From the NCBI GenBank assembly GCA_029204225.1, contig CM055103.1, forward strand, positions 3,178,577 through 3,242,576: a stretch of DNA of 64,000 nucleotides, read 5' to 3'. The notes beneath the pieces were generated by a model. That model worked only from the letters and a program-made list of their open reading frames with translations. It was not told the origin of the DNA and searched no databases. Below, piece by piece: positions 8,599 through 20,857 of the stretch (position 1 is its first letter; each line of letters starts with the position of its first letter). The position numbers and the translations under genes were made by a program. The DNA is from Diphasiastrum complanatum. Its lineage: Eukaryota; Streptophyta; Lycopodiopsida; Lycopodiales; Lycopodiaceae.

Positions 8599-11500
8599 AG
8601 AAATTATTTTCAAAATAAAATATGGTGCACATGCCTCAAGTGTGATGAACAAAAGATGCGTGAAAGACGCATTGTTGAAAATCATTTGTGGAAGTTTGGA
8701 CGAAAAGAAGAAGGTCAACCATCGAATTTGAAAGACGTTGAGGTTTGTTAATTTTATATGATTGTTTTTTATTATAATCTTCGTCAATCTATATATGTCA
8801 CTTATGAAATTTGTTTCATGTGTGTAGCCAGTACATCGAATGCCATTCCACAGAGTTGATCCATTCGTGGTTAGTTACAATCAATGTCAAGTTTTGATAG
8901 ACATGAGAAAACAAAGAATGAAACAAATTGAAGAGGCAAACACAATTGGAAAAAAGAATAATCAACTTGATTCTAGTGATTATGATGATGAGGTGCAACA
9001 TGATGAAGCAATGCACAACATGTTTGAATCTTACTTTGAAACAAATGAGAATGATGATATGCATGCATCTTCTAATGAAAATGGAGATCACGAACAATTT
9101 GAGATGGATGAAGACGAGATTCTATTGCGCAAGGAGACAGACACTCCTCTATATCCTGGAGCATCCATTTCGAGACTAGTTACGTCAACTCTTATTCTAA
9201 ACCTTCAAGCAACATACAAATGAAGTGATCGTAGCGTGACATCTTTATTCGGGTACTTAACGCATAATACAACTATTATACTTTATAGCATATTTATATT
9301 AAGTTAATTTTTTTTTTTCTAACAACTCACATTGCTCTTTTTTTTAGGTTGTTGCATCGAATACTTCCGAAAGAAAATGTGATACCTAAAACATGAAAAG
9401 AAAGACGAAAGATGATGATCGTGATTGGAATGGATTATGACACAATACGTGCATGTCCAGAAGACCATGTTCTATATAGAGATGAGCATTCATAAAAGCT
9501 TCAATGTCTAGTGTGTAACGCTTCACGTTTTCGAGATGACGTACAAGGGGATAAAGTGCCACAAAAAGTGTTACGACATTTTCCAATTATCCCACGATTG
9601 CAACGTTTATTTCGATGTAAATCTTTGGCACAACTAATGGATTGCCATGTCAAAAATCGATCTACGGATGATGTGATGCGAGTACCAAGTGATTCATCTG
9701 CATGGAAACATATTGAAGACCAATGGCCTGAGTTTATAAACGACCCTCATAATTTGAGATTTGGCCTTGCTATGGATGGCGTAAATCCTTTTAGCGTTCA
9801 AGCGTCAACTTGGTCCACATGGCCAGTTGTGCTCGTTAATTACAACATACATCCATGGTTGAGTATTAAAATGGGACACTTGTTATTGGCTTTATTGATT
9901 CCAGGAAAGTACAAGGCCAAGAACATGGATGTGTATCTTGCACCTTTGATCGATGAATTGTGCATTCTTTGGAATGGTATTCACGCTTATGACATCTCGA
10001 GACCTTTACAACAGCGAAACTTTGTTGTTTGTGGAATTTTAATATGGACGATGCATGACTTTCCCAGTTTAAGCGAATGTTCAAGTATCTAACGTTTTAG
10101 GTTTAATCCATTTTAGGGTTTAACGTTTGAGTATATTTAACTAAGATTATGTTTAATTTGGTTTATGAGCTATGCAAGTTTAACCACATCGGGTTACAAC
10201 GCATGTTAAATTTGTGGACCACTTTTGGAGGGTCGACATAGCACAAATATGTTAAAAAAAGTGGTGTACGAAAATCATCGCAAATACTTGCCGCTTGAAT
10301 ATCCTTTTCGAAGGTTGAATAGGCGATTTTTTGGAGGGCGAGGAGATAATCCTCTAACTACACCACCACCCCCACGCATGGGAGTGGCGGAATGGCATGG
10401 TGAATGACTTAAACATCACAATGTTAATTCTTCATGGAATGAATCCATTGATGGTATGAAATGGTTGTCTATTTTTCATAGATTACCCTATTGGAGGAAT
10501 TTATTGATAAACCATCTATTGGATCCTATGCACATATTCAAAAACGTCGGTGAATCCTTATGGAACCACATCATTGGCATAAAAGACAACTCCGCAGCTC
10601 GTAAAGATCTACAAGTGGCCGATGTGAAAAGACCCTATTGGATTCAATACACCGAAGGTGGAGATGAGATTCTACCTAGCGTGCCATGGATTCTTACAAA
10701 AGAGCAACTCTCATATGTTAAACATGTCATAAAACAAATGAGAACTCCAACAGGCTATGCACATTTTTTATGCAAGTCATTTACCAACGATGGTAAATAA
10801 AGTGGATTGAAATCACATGATTGGCATAAGATGTTGCAATTCATACTTCCACTTTGTATTCGAGGTCTCTTCAATGATGACGTACGAAATACGCTTTACA
10901 ATTTGTCATTGATGATTAGGTTTGTATATTTTTTTAAGCACTTGTATAAATATGTGATATTTTAATTTTTTTATGTGTTAAACAACCTAATATACTATCA
11001 ATCCTGCAGGTGGATTTTCTCAAAAGAAATAAAAAATAGTGAAATGAAAATCCAAATGATTGAAATGGTATGTTTGTTGGAAAGAGATTTTCCAACTTCC
11101 TTTTTGGATATACAAGTTCATCTTCTAGTGCATTTGGTCGAATAAGTATCAATTGCAGGACCTGTGCACACGAGATGGATGTTACCTTGAGCGCTTTATG
11201 AAAGTTTTGAAGGGCTTTGTGAGACAAAAGGCAAGGCCAGAAGGTAGCATTGCAGAAAGTTGGCTTGTACAGGAATCTTTGTTTTATATCACCGAAATAA
11301 TCTCACAATTGCATCCTGCAAGTCCAAAAATGTGATGTGAAGAAGAAGATGAACGTGTTAAGGGTGAAGTACCACAAGGAAATGGTGTGCAAAAAAGACT
11401 TTCACCTCAATTAAAAGAAAAAATTGACACATTCATATTATATAATTGTGGACAAATGGAAAAGTGGATTTCAAGGTATGAAGAAGCCAAAAAGGAAAGA

Positions 11501-12400
11501 AACATAACATTGAAATGAAGAAGAAATATCAATCGAACCTTTGGAGCCTTTACCTTCAAAATGCTCTCGTGAATGAGTTTTTGATACGATGGTAAAAGCA
11601 TCCGAAAACGGAGAAGAAGTGACCGAATTAGAATGGGAATTTGTTCGCGGATGTGGATGGAAGGTTAGTGTAATATTGTTTATGTAAAGTTTTGTTTTTG
11701 TACTACTCAATATATGAATAGTATTTCTAATTACACACATTTGTTTTTTTTTTTGTGTTTTAGTATACATCATACACTGCCATGTGGGCATATGGACACC
11801 ATTACCATGTTGAGAGAGTTGACAACAAGCGACATACATATGATTGTGGTATAATGGCCAACTTTCAACAAGAGAGTCGTTCTAGTGCGAGAGACCCTAA
11901 TATCATTTCGGGTGACCTAGACTATGTCGGCACATTGCAACATATTTATGAAGTCGATTACGAGACTAACGACAAATACTTTATTTTTGACGTAAAATGG
12001 TTTAAGGTCATCTATCGTGGAAGCAATGCCACGATTAGAAATGATAACTTAGAGTTTTTTTAAATCGACTCAACAAAATGTATATCGATGGACTCTCATG
12101 ACACTTTAGTATTGCCACGACATTGCAAACAAGCGAGACTCTAAAATTTCAATGTCATTAATATTCGCAATCCAATTATTTATGTATCAATCTTATAATA
12201 CCAACTTAATTTTCTTTAATTCTTTGACAGATTATATTCCATCTAGATTGAATAGAACCAAGATGGTGGTATGTGATCCAACTTAATGCAAGAAAATGAC
12301 ACGTGTTTGAAAGAAAAGATATTGTTGAATTGGATACACACGACGAACCACCACCCAATTTTGGCGACGTTTTGGAAGAACCTGAACCACTTAAATCAAT
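8599..12400 (+). pseudogene. CACTA (En/Spm) transposase Tnp2 pseudogene with introns
   Basis: Domains in order: Transpos_assoc-like zinc motif (8623-8742, WCTCLKCDEQK...VENHLWKFG); acidic linker (8828-9252); Transposase_21 body (9348-10800) with FPIIPRLQRLF, FGLAMDGVNPF, WPVVLVNYN, LPYWRNLLINHLLDPMHIF; DUF4218-like (10800-11500) with MKVLKGFVRQKARPEGSIAE; DUF4216-like (11764-12060) with LDYVGTLQHIYEVDY. Four introns fit GT-AG and keep frame: 8743-8827, 9253-9347, 10920-11009 and 11664-11763. The intact enzyme cuts CACTA ends. It is dead: stops at 9221, 9394, 9493, 10090, 10405, 10798 and 11335, a frameshift near 11185, and one near 12060. A related DUF4218 piece lies at 41.4-41.7 kb. Confidence 0.88.
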
Positions 12401-12589
12401 GCAAAATTTAAAAACACACACACACACACACTCTCTCTCTCTCCATCTCTTTCACACTCTCTATCTCCTCTTCAAACAAACAAACAAACATCAACCTCAA
12501 ACAAACAAACAAAAAGCAAAACAAACAAAAATCAAGCACCAACCTGAAACAATGATCTTCAAGCACTTCAAGCACCTTCAAGCCCTCAA
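12401..12589. repeat. Microsatellite cluster (CA)n(CT)n and (CAAA)n
   Basis: ACACAC at about 12414-12430 followed by CTCTCT to about 12443, then repeated CAAA/CAAACA units at about 12475-12530 and AAGCACTTCAAGCACC steps. Long open frames on both strands here come only from the simple repeat and are not genes. Confidence 0.85.
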
Positions 12590-13010
12590 GCACTGATCGC
12601 CCTCAATAACTCCAAAGACGCTCAAATTTGCAAAAGACAAAGTGAAAGAGAAGGCGCTGGATCGCGCGAATTGGAAGATTGAAACAGACGTCGGAATCCG
12701 ACAACCTCCAAACACGTTGGAATCCGACGTCTTTGCCCATTCAGGCCCGAACAAATTTCGTGGACAGGCTTTTGCCATGCTGACGTGGACGTCGAAATCC
12801 GACGCACGTGCACGTCGGATTACACGTATTTTTGTTTAAAAAAATGTGTAACAGGTCATATCCATGTTTGCAAGTCAGAATCCGACATGTCGGACTCCGA
12901 CGTGCCTTTGAGAAATTGGTTGCCGCCCATATTTCCCGATCGCCGGATTGTGAATTTCGGATTTTTTACTGGGACGTTGGACCTCGACGTGTCGGATTAT
13001 GAAATTTTTG
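12590..13010. repeat. GTCGGA palindromic repeat zone, probable CACTA subterminal region
   Basis: At least seven copies of TCGGA/TCCGA-type motifs within 320 bp: 12688-12702 (ACGTCGGAATCCGAC), about 12717-12731, 12791-12804, 12812-12822, 12880-12889, 12892-12904 and 12986-12996. Many are paired head to head, giving local palindromes such as GACATGTCGGACTCCGACG. Arrays of short repeats in both orientations beside the termini are what CACTA transposases bind. It follows the Tnp2 end directly. No CACTA terminal inverted repeat was found at its right edge. Confidence 0.6.
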
Positions 13011-13061
13011 ATTATATGTTGGATGCGAACGTCAGAATTTGCACGATATGTTATTGTGCGA

Positions 13062-13400
13062 TCATCGAGCACATGATTAACTTGTGGCATATAAAGTAGT
13101 CTTCCACAACTACTAGCTACCTCAAAAAAATGTACGGAAAGCTCATCAAAGGCACGAGAGCATTAAATTAAGCATCACTAAAGCTAAAGAGGTCATCGAG
13201 CACATGATTAACCTCCCGCATATAAAGCAGTCTTCCACAACTACTAGCTATCTCAAAAAATTGTACGGAAAGCTCATCAAAGGCACGAGAGCATTAAATT
13301 AAGCATCACTAAAGCTAGAGAGATCATCGAGCACATGATTAACTTGTGGCATATAAAGCACTCTTCCACAACTACTAGCTACCTCAACTACTAGCTACAT
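13062..13400 (+). repeat. 131-bp tandem repeat, about 2.6 copies
   Basis: The phrase TCATCGAGCACATGATTAAC starts at 13062, 13193 and 13324, giving an exact 131-bp period. Each unit then has TATAAAGCAGTCTTCCACAA, CTACTAGCTACCTC and a run of A followed by TGTACGGAAAG. Units differ at few positions. The third is cut after CTAGCTACCTC. The same family is at 29011-29372 with a 135-bp period (extra GATT). No coding frame. Confidence 0.9.
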
Positions 13401-15354
13401 GATTTTGAAAACAAGCAGCATCCTATAGGCCACAATTGATGATGATGATCAACTTCCAGATTAGTTTCACCACATGAAGCTGTTGTTCAATTCCTATATA
13501 GGAAAAAAAACAGAAATTCCATACAAATTCCTAGATTCAAATAAACATATGTAGGAAATTGCAAACATTTCTCACGAATAAATGATTAAGCAGCAGCCCA
13601 CATTGCTGCTCATTCACCCAGATTAATCCGGGAGCCCGCTTTTTGTTGAAACAAGAAGTATAACGTCAGGCATATAGTAATCGCGTATTTATTGTGAAAA
13701 AATTGACGAATAGGCCAGCTACATCGAATCAAAGATGGAGCTCTACATGCGTGAATCCTTTGACATTATATAATTTGTTTAGTACTTTATAAAACCCGTG
13801 ATGGGATGAAACAGCTATTATATATGTTGAGTACATGTGGATTGTCGATGGCAGCATGTCCTCAAAAAGGCCTCTATCCAACTGAGGTAGTTGAGGTAGC
13901 TAATGATACTGGCCTAGTGTTTGAAAAAAGCTGCCAATAAACCAGTCTCGATAATGGAATAGTACTGTCTAGAAAAATTGATCCTCGGACTGGGATGCAC
14001 ATGCAATCCTTCGTAGGTTGTAATGACTAAGCCAGGATCCTCAAATGAACGCTCTACTGTCTTCTTCACCGAGCACTTGTTGAAAGTAGAGCGGTAATAG
14101 CTTCTGGAAATTAGAGATTAGTCATGTTGACGATCTATGTTTATAATTTCACCTCATAAACAATAGTAATGCTTTGAATTTTGAGAGGGTATGTATAGGC
14201 ACCTTGGGTGAGGACTGTTCTTTACAGCCTTCTGACCATCCTTTCTCCACTTGTACTCATCCTCCAAAACGTCTTTATCGTCTTTATGATTGCTTCTTGT
14301 TTAATAAATTGTTTCTGATCCACTCGAGCCAGCTTGGAAAGACATGAAGAATTTAAGGAATTAAGCCAAATCCGTCATAATTAAGGAGCAATTAATTTTC
14401 ATTCCCGTTACGATGCATGCATGATGCGAAACAACTGCAGGCATGCATGTAGTGGCTGTAGATATCTCGCTTCTTATTCCCAACTTGGTGCACATGAGTT
14501 TTAGCTAGATTTGTTTGAAGCGAAATCTGAATAATCCAGACACGAGTTTGTTTGCGCTTGGCTGGCTCGGACTGCAGGCATGTATGCATTGGGTAATAAG
14601 GCTGAACTTCGTAATGCGAAGCTTATTAATTTAAATTCGTGCATATGGTTTGTTTGTCTGATCAATACAAATTTCTGCTGCTATGTTGAGAGCTCAAATG
14701 ATTAATTCCTTGACAATCATGTGAACAATTCATGAATGATTAAACATGGTTTGAAATTTCTGGTGAGAAAGCTGATCAGCACAATATCTTTGAGTTAGTA
14801 CATGCATTGATCTGTTTTGCTATCAAACCTGAGTACTGTTGTGAGTGTAGAAGAAGAAGAAGAAGAAGAAGAAGGAATCGTTGGATGCTATTATGATTGG
14901 AAGAATTATATAGCGATTATTGCTGCTGACGCTACCTTGTAATCTGTGTGCATGTAATCGTTGTTCTCGCTCTCCTCGCTCCCTTGTCGCATGCATGGAC
15001 TCGATAAAAAAGAAGAAGGAATTCAAAAGTGGTGCGGGAGCCTGCGGGAGATGGAAGGCTACGCGAGCACCTCATAACAAGACCCCAACGCTTTACCATT
15101 GAAATAAAGCCCATTTTGCATGAGGCTTTGTGTGCTTCCAACCTTTTGATGTAGGATGCCAAAATTTGAAAATTAGCTTCCAACTTTAATTAGTTCCTCC
15201 GACCAGCTATTGAATCATTCGCCTCCAAATCCCACCACTAGAGCATCTCCTCTTCTCCTGCACCTTCTTCTTGTTGAAGCTCCTCAAAAGTGTAATTATA
15301 GGTATCTAGACCTCTTGGAATGCCACTAGCCTACTCCCACTCAGCCTGGCAATG
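13401..15354. other. Non-coding stretch unique to the first duplicated block
   Basis: No gene seen. This 1.95 kb separates the 131-bp repeats from the 15355 block here, whereas at 29.37 kb the two are directly joined, so it is an insertion in this copy or a deletion in the other. It contains a (GAA)n tract at about 14850-14874 and pairs of GCATGCATG strings around 14410-14590. Predicted small frames are short and without motifs. Confidence 0.55.
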
Positions 15355-16018
15355 GGAAAGTGTGGTTTAACTTGCATTGATACCACGTCCTAGTTGAGTT
15401 CTCACCCTAGGAAGCATTCTTAAACCGCCACTTTTAATACCCTTGCAAAATAGGCATGGCAGAGTTGGAGGGATTGATATATCAATTTTACAAGTTTGGA
15501 AGGCATACGTACCTAGCACAAAGGTTAGCTCCCAATAGATGAATTAGGATTTGGTTGTGAGTTTGTGGGCCTGCACTTAGAGCCAACATAGATCCACATT
15601 TCTATCTTTGCTTTTCTAAGAAGGGGGGCTTGGATGAAAATTTGAATCCATGCTGTTCTACTAGAATTCACGACACCATAGAAGCTCCACAAGCACCAGA
15701 CAAGGATCAGGTGTGTTGAAGAACAGGTCCTAGGTCGATATCACGAGTATCATAAGGTGCTTACTTTGGATTCACATGAATGCCACAGTACAAAAGCTCC
15801 ACAAGCAACAAATCAAACAATGGTCAAGTGTGTTGAAGGAGAGGTCCTAGGTCGATATCAAGAATATAAGGTGCTTAGTACACTAAAACTCCCTAGAAGG
15901 GGCAGCCAAAACCTGCCCTTGATGGCTACCATTAAATATGTTTCCCTAAATCAGGGGCGGCGGGATTGAACTTGCCCCTTCTCCTCAAAGAGGGGCGGGA
16001 AAAACCTGCCCCTCCTTG
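15355..16018. repeat. Duplicated block with CACTA-like terminus and GC palindrome (copy 1)
   Basis: Nearly identical to 29373-30070 and partly to 45420-45660. A CACTAAAACTCCCTAGAAGG string at 15881 is followed within 140 bp by GC-rich inverted repeats, notably AGGGGCGGG-AAAAA-CCTGCCCCT at 15991-16013. A CACTA start with GC-palindromic subterminal repeats is the usual end of a CACTA element. The matching other end was not found. The small plus-strand frame 15757-15969 has no recognisable family. Confidence 0.6.
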
Positions 16019-17330
16019 TCAAAGATGGGCACTACCTCTTGACCTTGTCAAAGAAATTTGCCACCAGATGATGATCTTTGACTTGAAAGCTCCACTTGCA
16101 TGAAGATGGCTGCACCATAAAGACTGAAATCCGAGACTTCCATGCCTCATAAAGATCAAGATCATAAGATGAGCAAATGTGATGATTGTCAAGATTTTCA
16201 ATTCTAGCTTCACTAGTCCACATACTATGAACTTTTTCCACGATGAATCTAATCTTGAAACCAAACAGTATATTGATCTTGCTCAAGGATGTACGTAGTG
16301 TCCTTCATGGATGATTCACTTAATCTCAAGAGAAGTTTACAAATTGCCTCACAACATGTAAAAACATGATTTTTCACACTATGAGTAACAAACTCATTCT
16401 TGCTCTTACTAGATCCAAGAGCATACATTTGATGACACAACCACTTGCTTTCAAAATGATTTGGAAACATATCCAAGCCATCAATGAGAAGAAATAAAAT
16501 GTCCATACAATAGGCATCATACAAAACTAGTATTGCCTTACTTGAACTTTGAGATGTAGAAATCTCAATAAAGCAAGATGTTACATCAAATAATGGAAGA
16601 GAAGCAAATGTGAATGTGTTGAAGTAGATACAACCTGAGAATTGCCCCTCTTTGCCATGTATTGTGAGCCTCATAGACTCGGGCTTGTCTCTTGAAGATC
16701 TCCATGAAACCATGTGTTGAGAAGACTCCTCCTCAAGCCTTGGCAAATCTCCATCATGCACTTGGATTTTTGGTAGATTTGAAAATCCTACCATCATCCT
16801 CTTGATTGAGATGAGATCCTCCTTAATCCTTATATGCCAAGGAATTTTGGCAAAGCATATCATTCTAAAGATCCCCAGATTATCAACTATTGCATTCTTC
16901 TTATCAAGCACCATTGATAAAAGATACTTCCAATTGAAGTTTTTAAATAAGAAGTCACATGAAATGGCACCATCTTTGCTTCTACATGACGAAATGAGAT
17001 CATCCAAATGAACAAGATAAGATATTTGATGAGAAGTCACCCTCTTTGGCAATAACCATCTCCATGTGCTTTTGCCAAAGCACCATCTTGGAACATAGGT
17101 TGAGTCACATCACTTGCCTTATCCTCCTTGAGATGATCCAAGCTCCTCTTGGTCACACTTCCACAAGGATTAACATCAATCTTGAGAAGATTACCACATC
17201 TAGTCTCACTTGCTACCATGACATCACCATCCCTCTTAACAAAGAAAGCATCTTTTCCAAAATCAACTTGGAGACCATCATCTAGCATCTTGCCAATTGT
17301 TGGTAGATTCTCTACCAATATCAAAATCAA
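16019..17330 (-). pseudogene. Unknown multi-copy ORF (family U, copy 1)
   Basis: Three overlapping minus-strand frames (17330-17037, 17052-16249, 16286-16019) that look like one gene with two frameshifts, about 430 aa in all. The first part (LPTIGKMLDDGLQVDFGKD, KRDGDVMVASETRCGNL) weakly resembles the copia pol region just after the protease. The 267-aa middle has no family I know: SCRSKDGAISCDFLF, SIKRMMVGFSNLPKIQVHDG, MDILFLLIDGLDMFPNHFES, CCEAICKLLLRLSES. The end runs into the GC palindromes at the CACTA-like terminus. Related copies: 33230-33620, 38446-38960 (opposite strand) and 45660-46350. All are broken. Confidence 0.6.
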
Positions 17331-18601
17331 TTGAAGGAATATTTATGGTGTCGGTCGATCCAAGAACTACAGTAGCTAGACTTGTACTTGTCAACCCAAC
17401 CATAGCATCTTGTTGTGTTAGACCATGAGTCGAGGAAAGAATAGTTAGTTACGTAAGAGTTACTTGGATGTGACCTATTAGTGGGAAGTTCAACAATATT
17501 CGGTTGTGGAAAGTGACACAGCCAAGAAACTCGATGGCAAGTAAGAATAAGAAAATAATAGACAAGAAGAGAGGTGGGGCAGAGAGGGGGACGCAACCAG
17601 AGTTGATGATGGGAAGAGTGTGAGTGTGTAGAGATCAAACAGTCTAGAGATGGGAGAGCCGATGGGCAATCTAGAGAAGGATAGTCGATACGATGTGTTG
17701 GTGATCAGACTAGTGATTAGCGGAGTTGATGAGTGGGCTGCATCTGTTGCATGAAGTTTTGTAAGAAGCTATTGTCATTGGAATGAGAATCCTTGGAGTA
17801 CTTCTTACCATTTCCATGTACTATTTGTTGTATATGATTGTGTGTTATAAACTTGTAGTATTCTGATATGAATTGACGTGAATTGTGAATGTGAGAAAGA
17901 CTCGTCTATTTGTCGAGTGAATGAGAGATTATAGATCCATAGTTCGTGAATAGGGATCACGTAAGAAGTACGATAATTGAGTAGATCTTATTTGAGTTAA
18001 CCGAAATGACAGGCCAGAAATGTGATGTTGAATGCTTAGAATTAGATTGTTGACTTCTACTTGTCATGTATATGAAGAGATATGTTATGAGTAGTAGTCC
18101 TTTCGGTTGATTAGATAAAAGTGATAGGATGCTTAATTGGCAGGTTCAAGTTTTAAGCATGTGTTTGGGTAAATCAAGAGAATTCAGCATTGGCAGTGAG
18201 TTATAAATCGAGGAGTTTTACCAAACATTGGTGACATTGACAAGTCACTTAGATTAGTGCATGATATGACCAAATTACAATGGCAATTTCGGTTGCATCC
18301 ACTTTTTTCTCGTTTCTTTTTCAACATTTTATTGCTTAATAGATTCAATATAGATGTTCTAAATTACTTCATGTTTTATTAATTTCTATTAAAATGTACC
18401 ATAACATTGTTTCTACCTGTGCAGTACTTTTTCAGTTAGCTGACTAGTTTTTTCTCATCCACTTGTTTTCACGCTCCGATTATCCGTATTTTTCATTTTC
18501 CTTATTTACTGCACCATTTCCATACCACTTCATTCCTTTTCCCAACCACTCCGTGGGGGGAGAATAAACAAGTAGTATTATAGTACTACTTTGTAGAGAT
18601 C
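17331..18601. other. Non-coding block between family U and gypsy gag (copy 1)
   Basis: About 1.27 kb with no gene recognised. It is repeated almost unchanged at about 33590-34682. It ends at the gypsy gag start, so it may be the gypsy 5' leader or part of an LTR, but I found neither a TG...CA pair nor a primer-binding site here. The stretch 17660-17760 (GATGGGAGAGCCGATGGGC) is the least AT-rich part. Confidence 0.45.
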
Positions 18602-19967
18602 ATGGATATCGAAAATTATGATGAGAGGTACCTTCCAGAACTGAATCTTCCAAATGAACAGCCTGAATCATGCCCACGGACAAGACCACAATTAAGATTT
18701 GTCATACATGATCCACGAATTAGAGCTAATCATCACAAAGGGAGATGTGATAATCTACCTGTTAGATTATCTCCTAGATGTAGATCACCTGCATATGAAC
18801 GTAGAACTCCAAAATTAGATTTACATAAATTTGATGGAAGAATGGATTCTCATAGATTTCATTCAAATCTTTGAGAATGCCTATGAAGTATATGGAGATT
18901 CTTCACATGAAAGCATGGATCAACTCTTCTCTATGACCTTGCTAGGAGTCGCTCGAGATTGGTTCTTTAACCTTGACCGAGATGAACGTAATGATTCGGA
19001 AGTGTTGAAAGCCTTTTGTATGATTAAGCCAAATCAAAATGAAAGAAAAAGAAAAAGTAAGGGACTACATTGAAAGATTCAAATGTCATCGTGGACAATG
19101 CCAAGAAGGGTTAACGAAAAAGATGCTAATAGCTTGGTTTATAGTCGGCCTTCCAAAACAAATTCGGCGTGAGCTTAAACCTGTTGATGACTATTGCCAA
19201 CTAAAGCAAGCCATGTTAAAAGGTGTAAGAGAAGAAGACAAAGAATCAGATGATGAGGATCATCATTTCATTAACAACGAGGTTAATTTAAGAGAAAGAA
19301 GAAGAGAACAACATGTTGAAGGAATTATTGAACAAAGAATTACCGAAAGGTCACGCACTGCAAATATGCGGGATGAGCTTGAAAAAATAAACAAAATTTA
19401 TGAGAGTCAGTTGAATGAGATCCAAAAGACTTTAACCAGAATACATACCCGAGAAGAGAGGGTGTGTGGTGTTCTATCTATGGAAGCCACACTAGGAATG
19501 AATGTATGAATAAGGGCCTTTTTCAAACACATTATCAATCTAGATGTGTGTTCTGTAATAGATCTGGTCATGAATCATTTAAGTGCGCCTTCAATCCGAT
19601 TAATCAAGCCAGACAACAACAGAGACCATTGAATCCTGTGTATCAACCACATGTGCAACAGCCACACTTTCCATCCCAAGTGCAAGTACAAGAAGTATAT
19701 AGTACAACACAAAACCAACAGAAATTAGCAGTCCTACAAAGACCGCCTGGTAATAACAACCAATTGTTGTCTAAAAATAAGATTCCTGCACATATAAACT
19801 ACATTGATGAGGAAGCATCTTATTCCTACGATTCCCCGTGTTACCCAGAGGAGGCTGCCATCTTTGATTGTTATGCAGACCGTGAATCACCTACCCAATG
19901 TGGTTACGCTGTGACATCAGTAGCAAAACTTATCGGTTGTTGGGGTCTGTGGGCAACAAGGCCATAG
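18602..19967 (+). pseudogene. Ty3/gypsy gag (copy G4)
   Basis: Most complete gag in the window, in four frames: 18602-18874, 18831-19073, 19039-19509 and 19464-19967. The start at 18602 (MDIENYDERYLPELNLP) is plausible. Capsid-like features: LDLHKFDGRMD, SMTLLGVARDWFFNLDRDE, VRDYIERFKCHRGQCQEG, MLIAWFIVGLPKQIRRELKP. Then a charged helix (MRDELEKINKIYESQL) and a full zinc knuckle CVFCNRSGHESFKC. Gag forms the particle. Three frameshifts inactivate it. It directly follows the duplicated non-coding block; a second, shorter copy is at 34683-35458. Confidence 0.88.
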
Positions 19968-20163
19968 GTTTTTATATTTTTTTTTAAATTTTTTTTTTGT
20001 GAATGGAAAAAATTCTATCAAGCATTCCGTGAAAATTGTGGAACAATCCATTGTTACAAGGATTGCCCCACTCAAGAAAAAGAGACCATGCCAGCTAGGC
20101 ATGTCCAACACAGGCATGAGATTTTGGGAAAGATTAAGGGATTCGATTCCTCAGTAGACAATC
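19968..20163. other. Gag to RNase H junction of copy G4
   Basis: A T-rich run (about 19975-20000) then residual gypsy linker (ATTCTATCAAGCATTCCGTG). Protease and all of RT are missing between gag and RNase H, so a deletion of well over 1.5 kb relative to a normal element is inferred. Confidence 0.6.
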
Positions 20164-20857
20164 AATTTTTGCTGAAGTAAATTATTCCACAACCGGAAGA
20201 GAAGCTTTAACAATGATATATGTTGTACAAAATTATGCCATTATCTGCTAGGAAATCAATCTAGATTTTATACCGATCATCAAGCGTTGCTATATCTATT
20301 GAATAAACCATGCAACAGTGGTCGTATAGCAAGATGGGTACTTATCCTTCAAGAGTTCGACTTTAAGATTATTGTAAGAAAAGGTGAGCAACATTTTCTT
20401 TCCGATCAATTATCTAGGATACCATCAGCCAAGAAAGTCATAGAACTAATAAATGATGATTTACCTGATGCCTACGTATTCCAAATAGATGCTACTCCTA
20501 GATGGGCTGAAGAGATAGTATCATTCTTATCATCCGGAGTAATGGATCCAACTATGTCTAAAGTCAATCAATGCAAACTGATTTTGGAATCTAGACCTTA
20601 CCTTACAATTATATAAAAAAGGTCTATATGGATTAATTAGGAGATGCATTTATGAGGATGAGGTAGAACAAATAATTTTCATTTTAAGGAGAAGAACAAT
20701 TCTCATTTGACAATACCGCGAAGAAAATACTATTAGCCGGATATTGGTGGCTGTTATTTAAGGATACATATGCACAAATCAAATTCATAAGGGGGGAATT
20801 GATTTTATAGGAACAATCAGCCCAGCCACCCATGGTACTCAATCAAGATACATCTCA
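20164..20857 (+). pseudogene. Ty3/gypsy RNase H C-terminus and integrase zinc region (copy G4)
   Basis: 20164-20285 covers REALTMIYVVQ and FYTDHQALLYL with a frameshift. 20287-20616 is open: LLNKPCNSGRIARWVLILQE, VRKGEQHFLSDQLSRIPSA, MDPTMSKVNQCKLILESRPY. This copy keeps the spacer that others have lost. The HHCC zone (20640-20800) is badly eroded, with frame losses and part of the CDVCQR region deleted. Confidence 0.83.

Noticed and set aside
12408-12596. Open frames on both strands over the CA/CT/CAAA repeats
   Set aside because: Produced by simple repeats without stops; low-complexity translation.
13062-13400. CRISPR-like array
   Set aside because: Long identical 131-bp units with no spacers, in plant-type repetitive DNA.
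14823-15026. Minus-strand frame with long Phe run
   Set aside because: Translation of the (GAA)n microsatellite.
17331-18601. Gypsy 5' LTR with primer site upstream of gag
   Set aside because: No TG...CA boundaries and no TGGTATCAGAG or TGGCGCC site were found.
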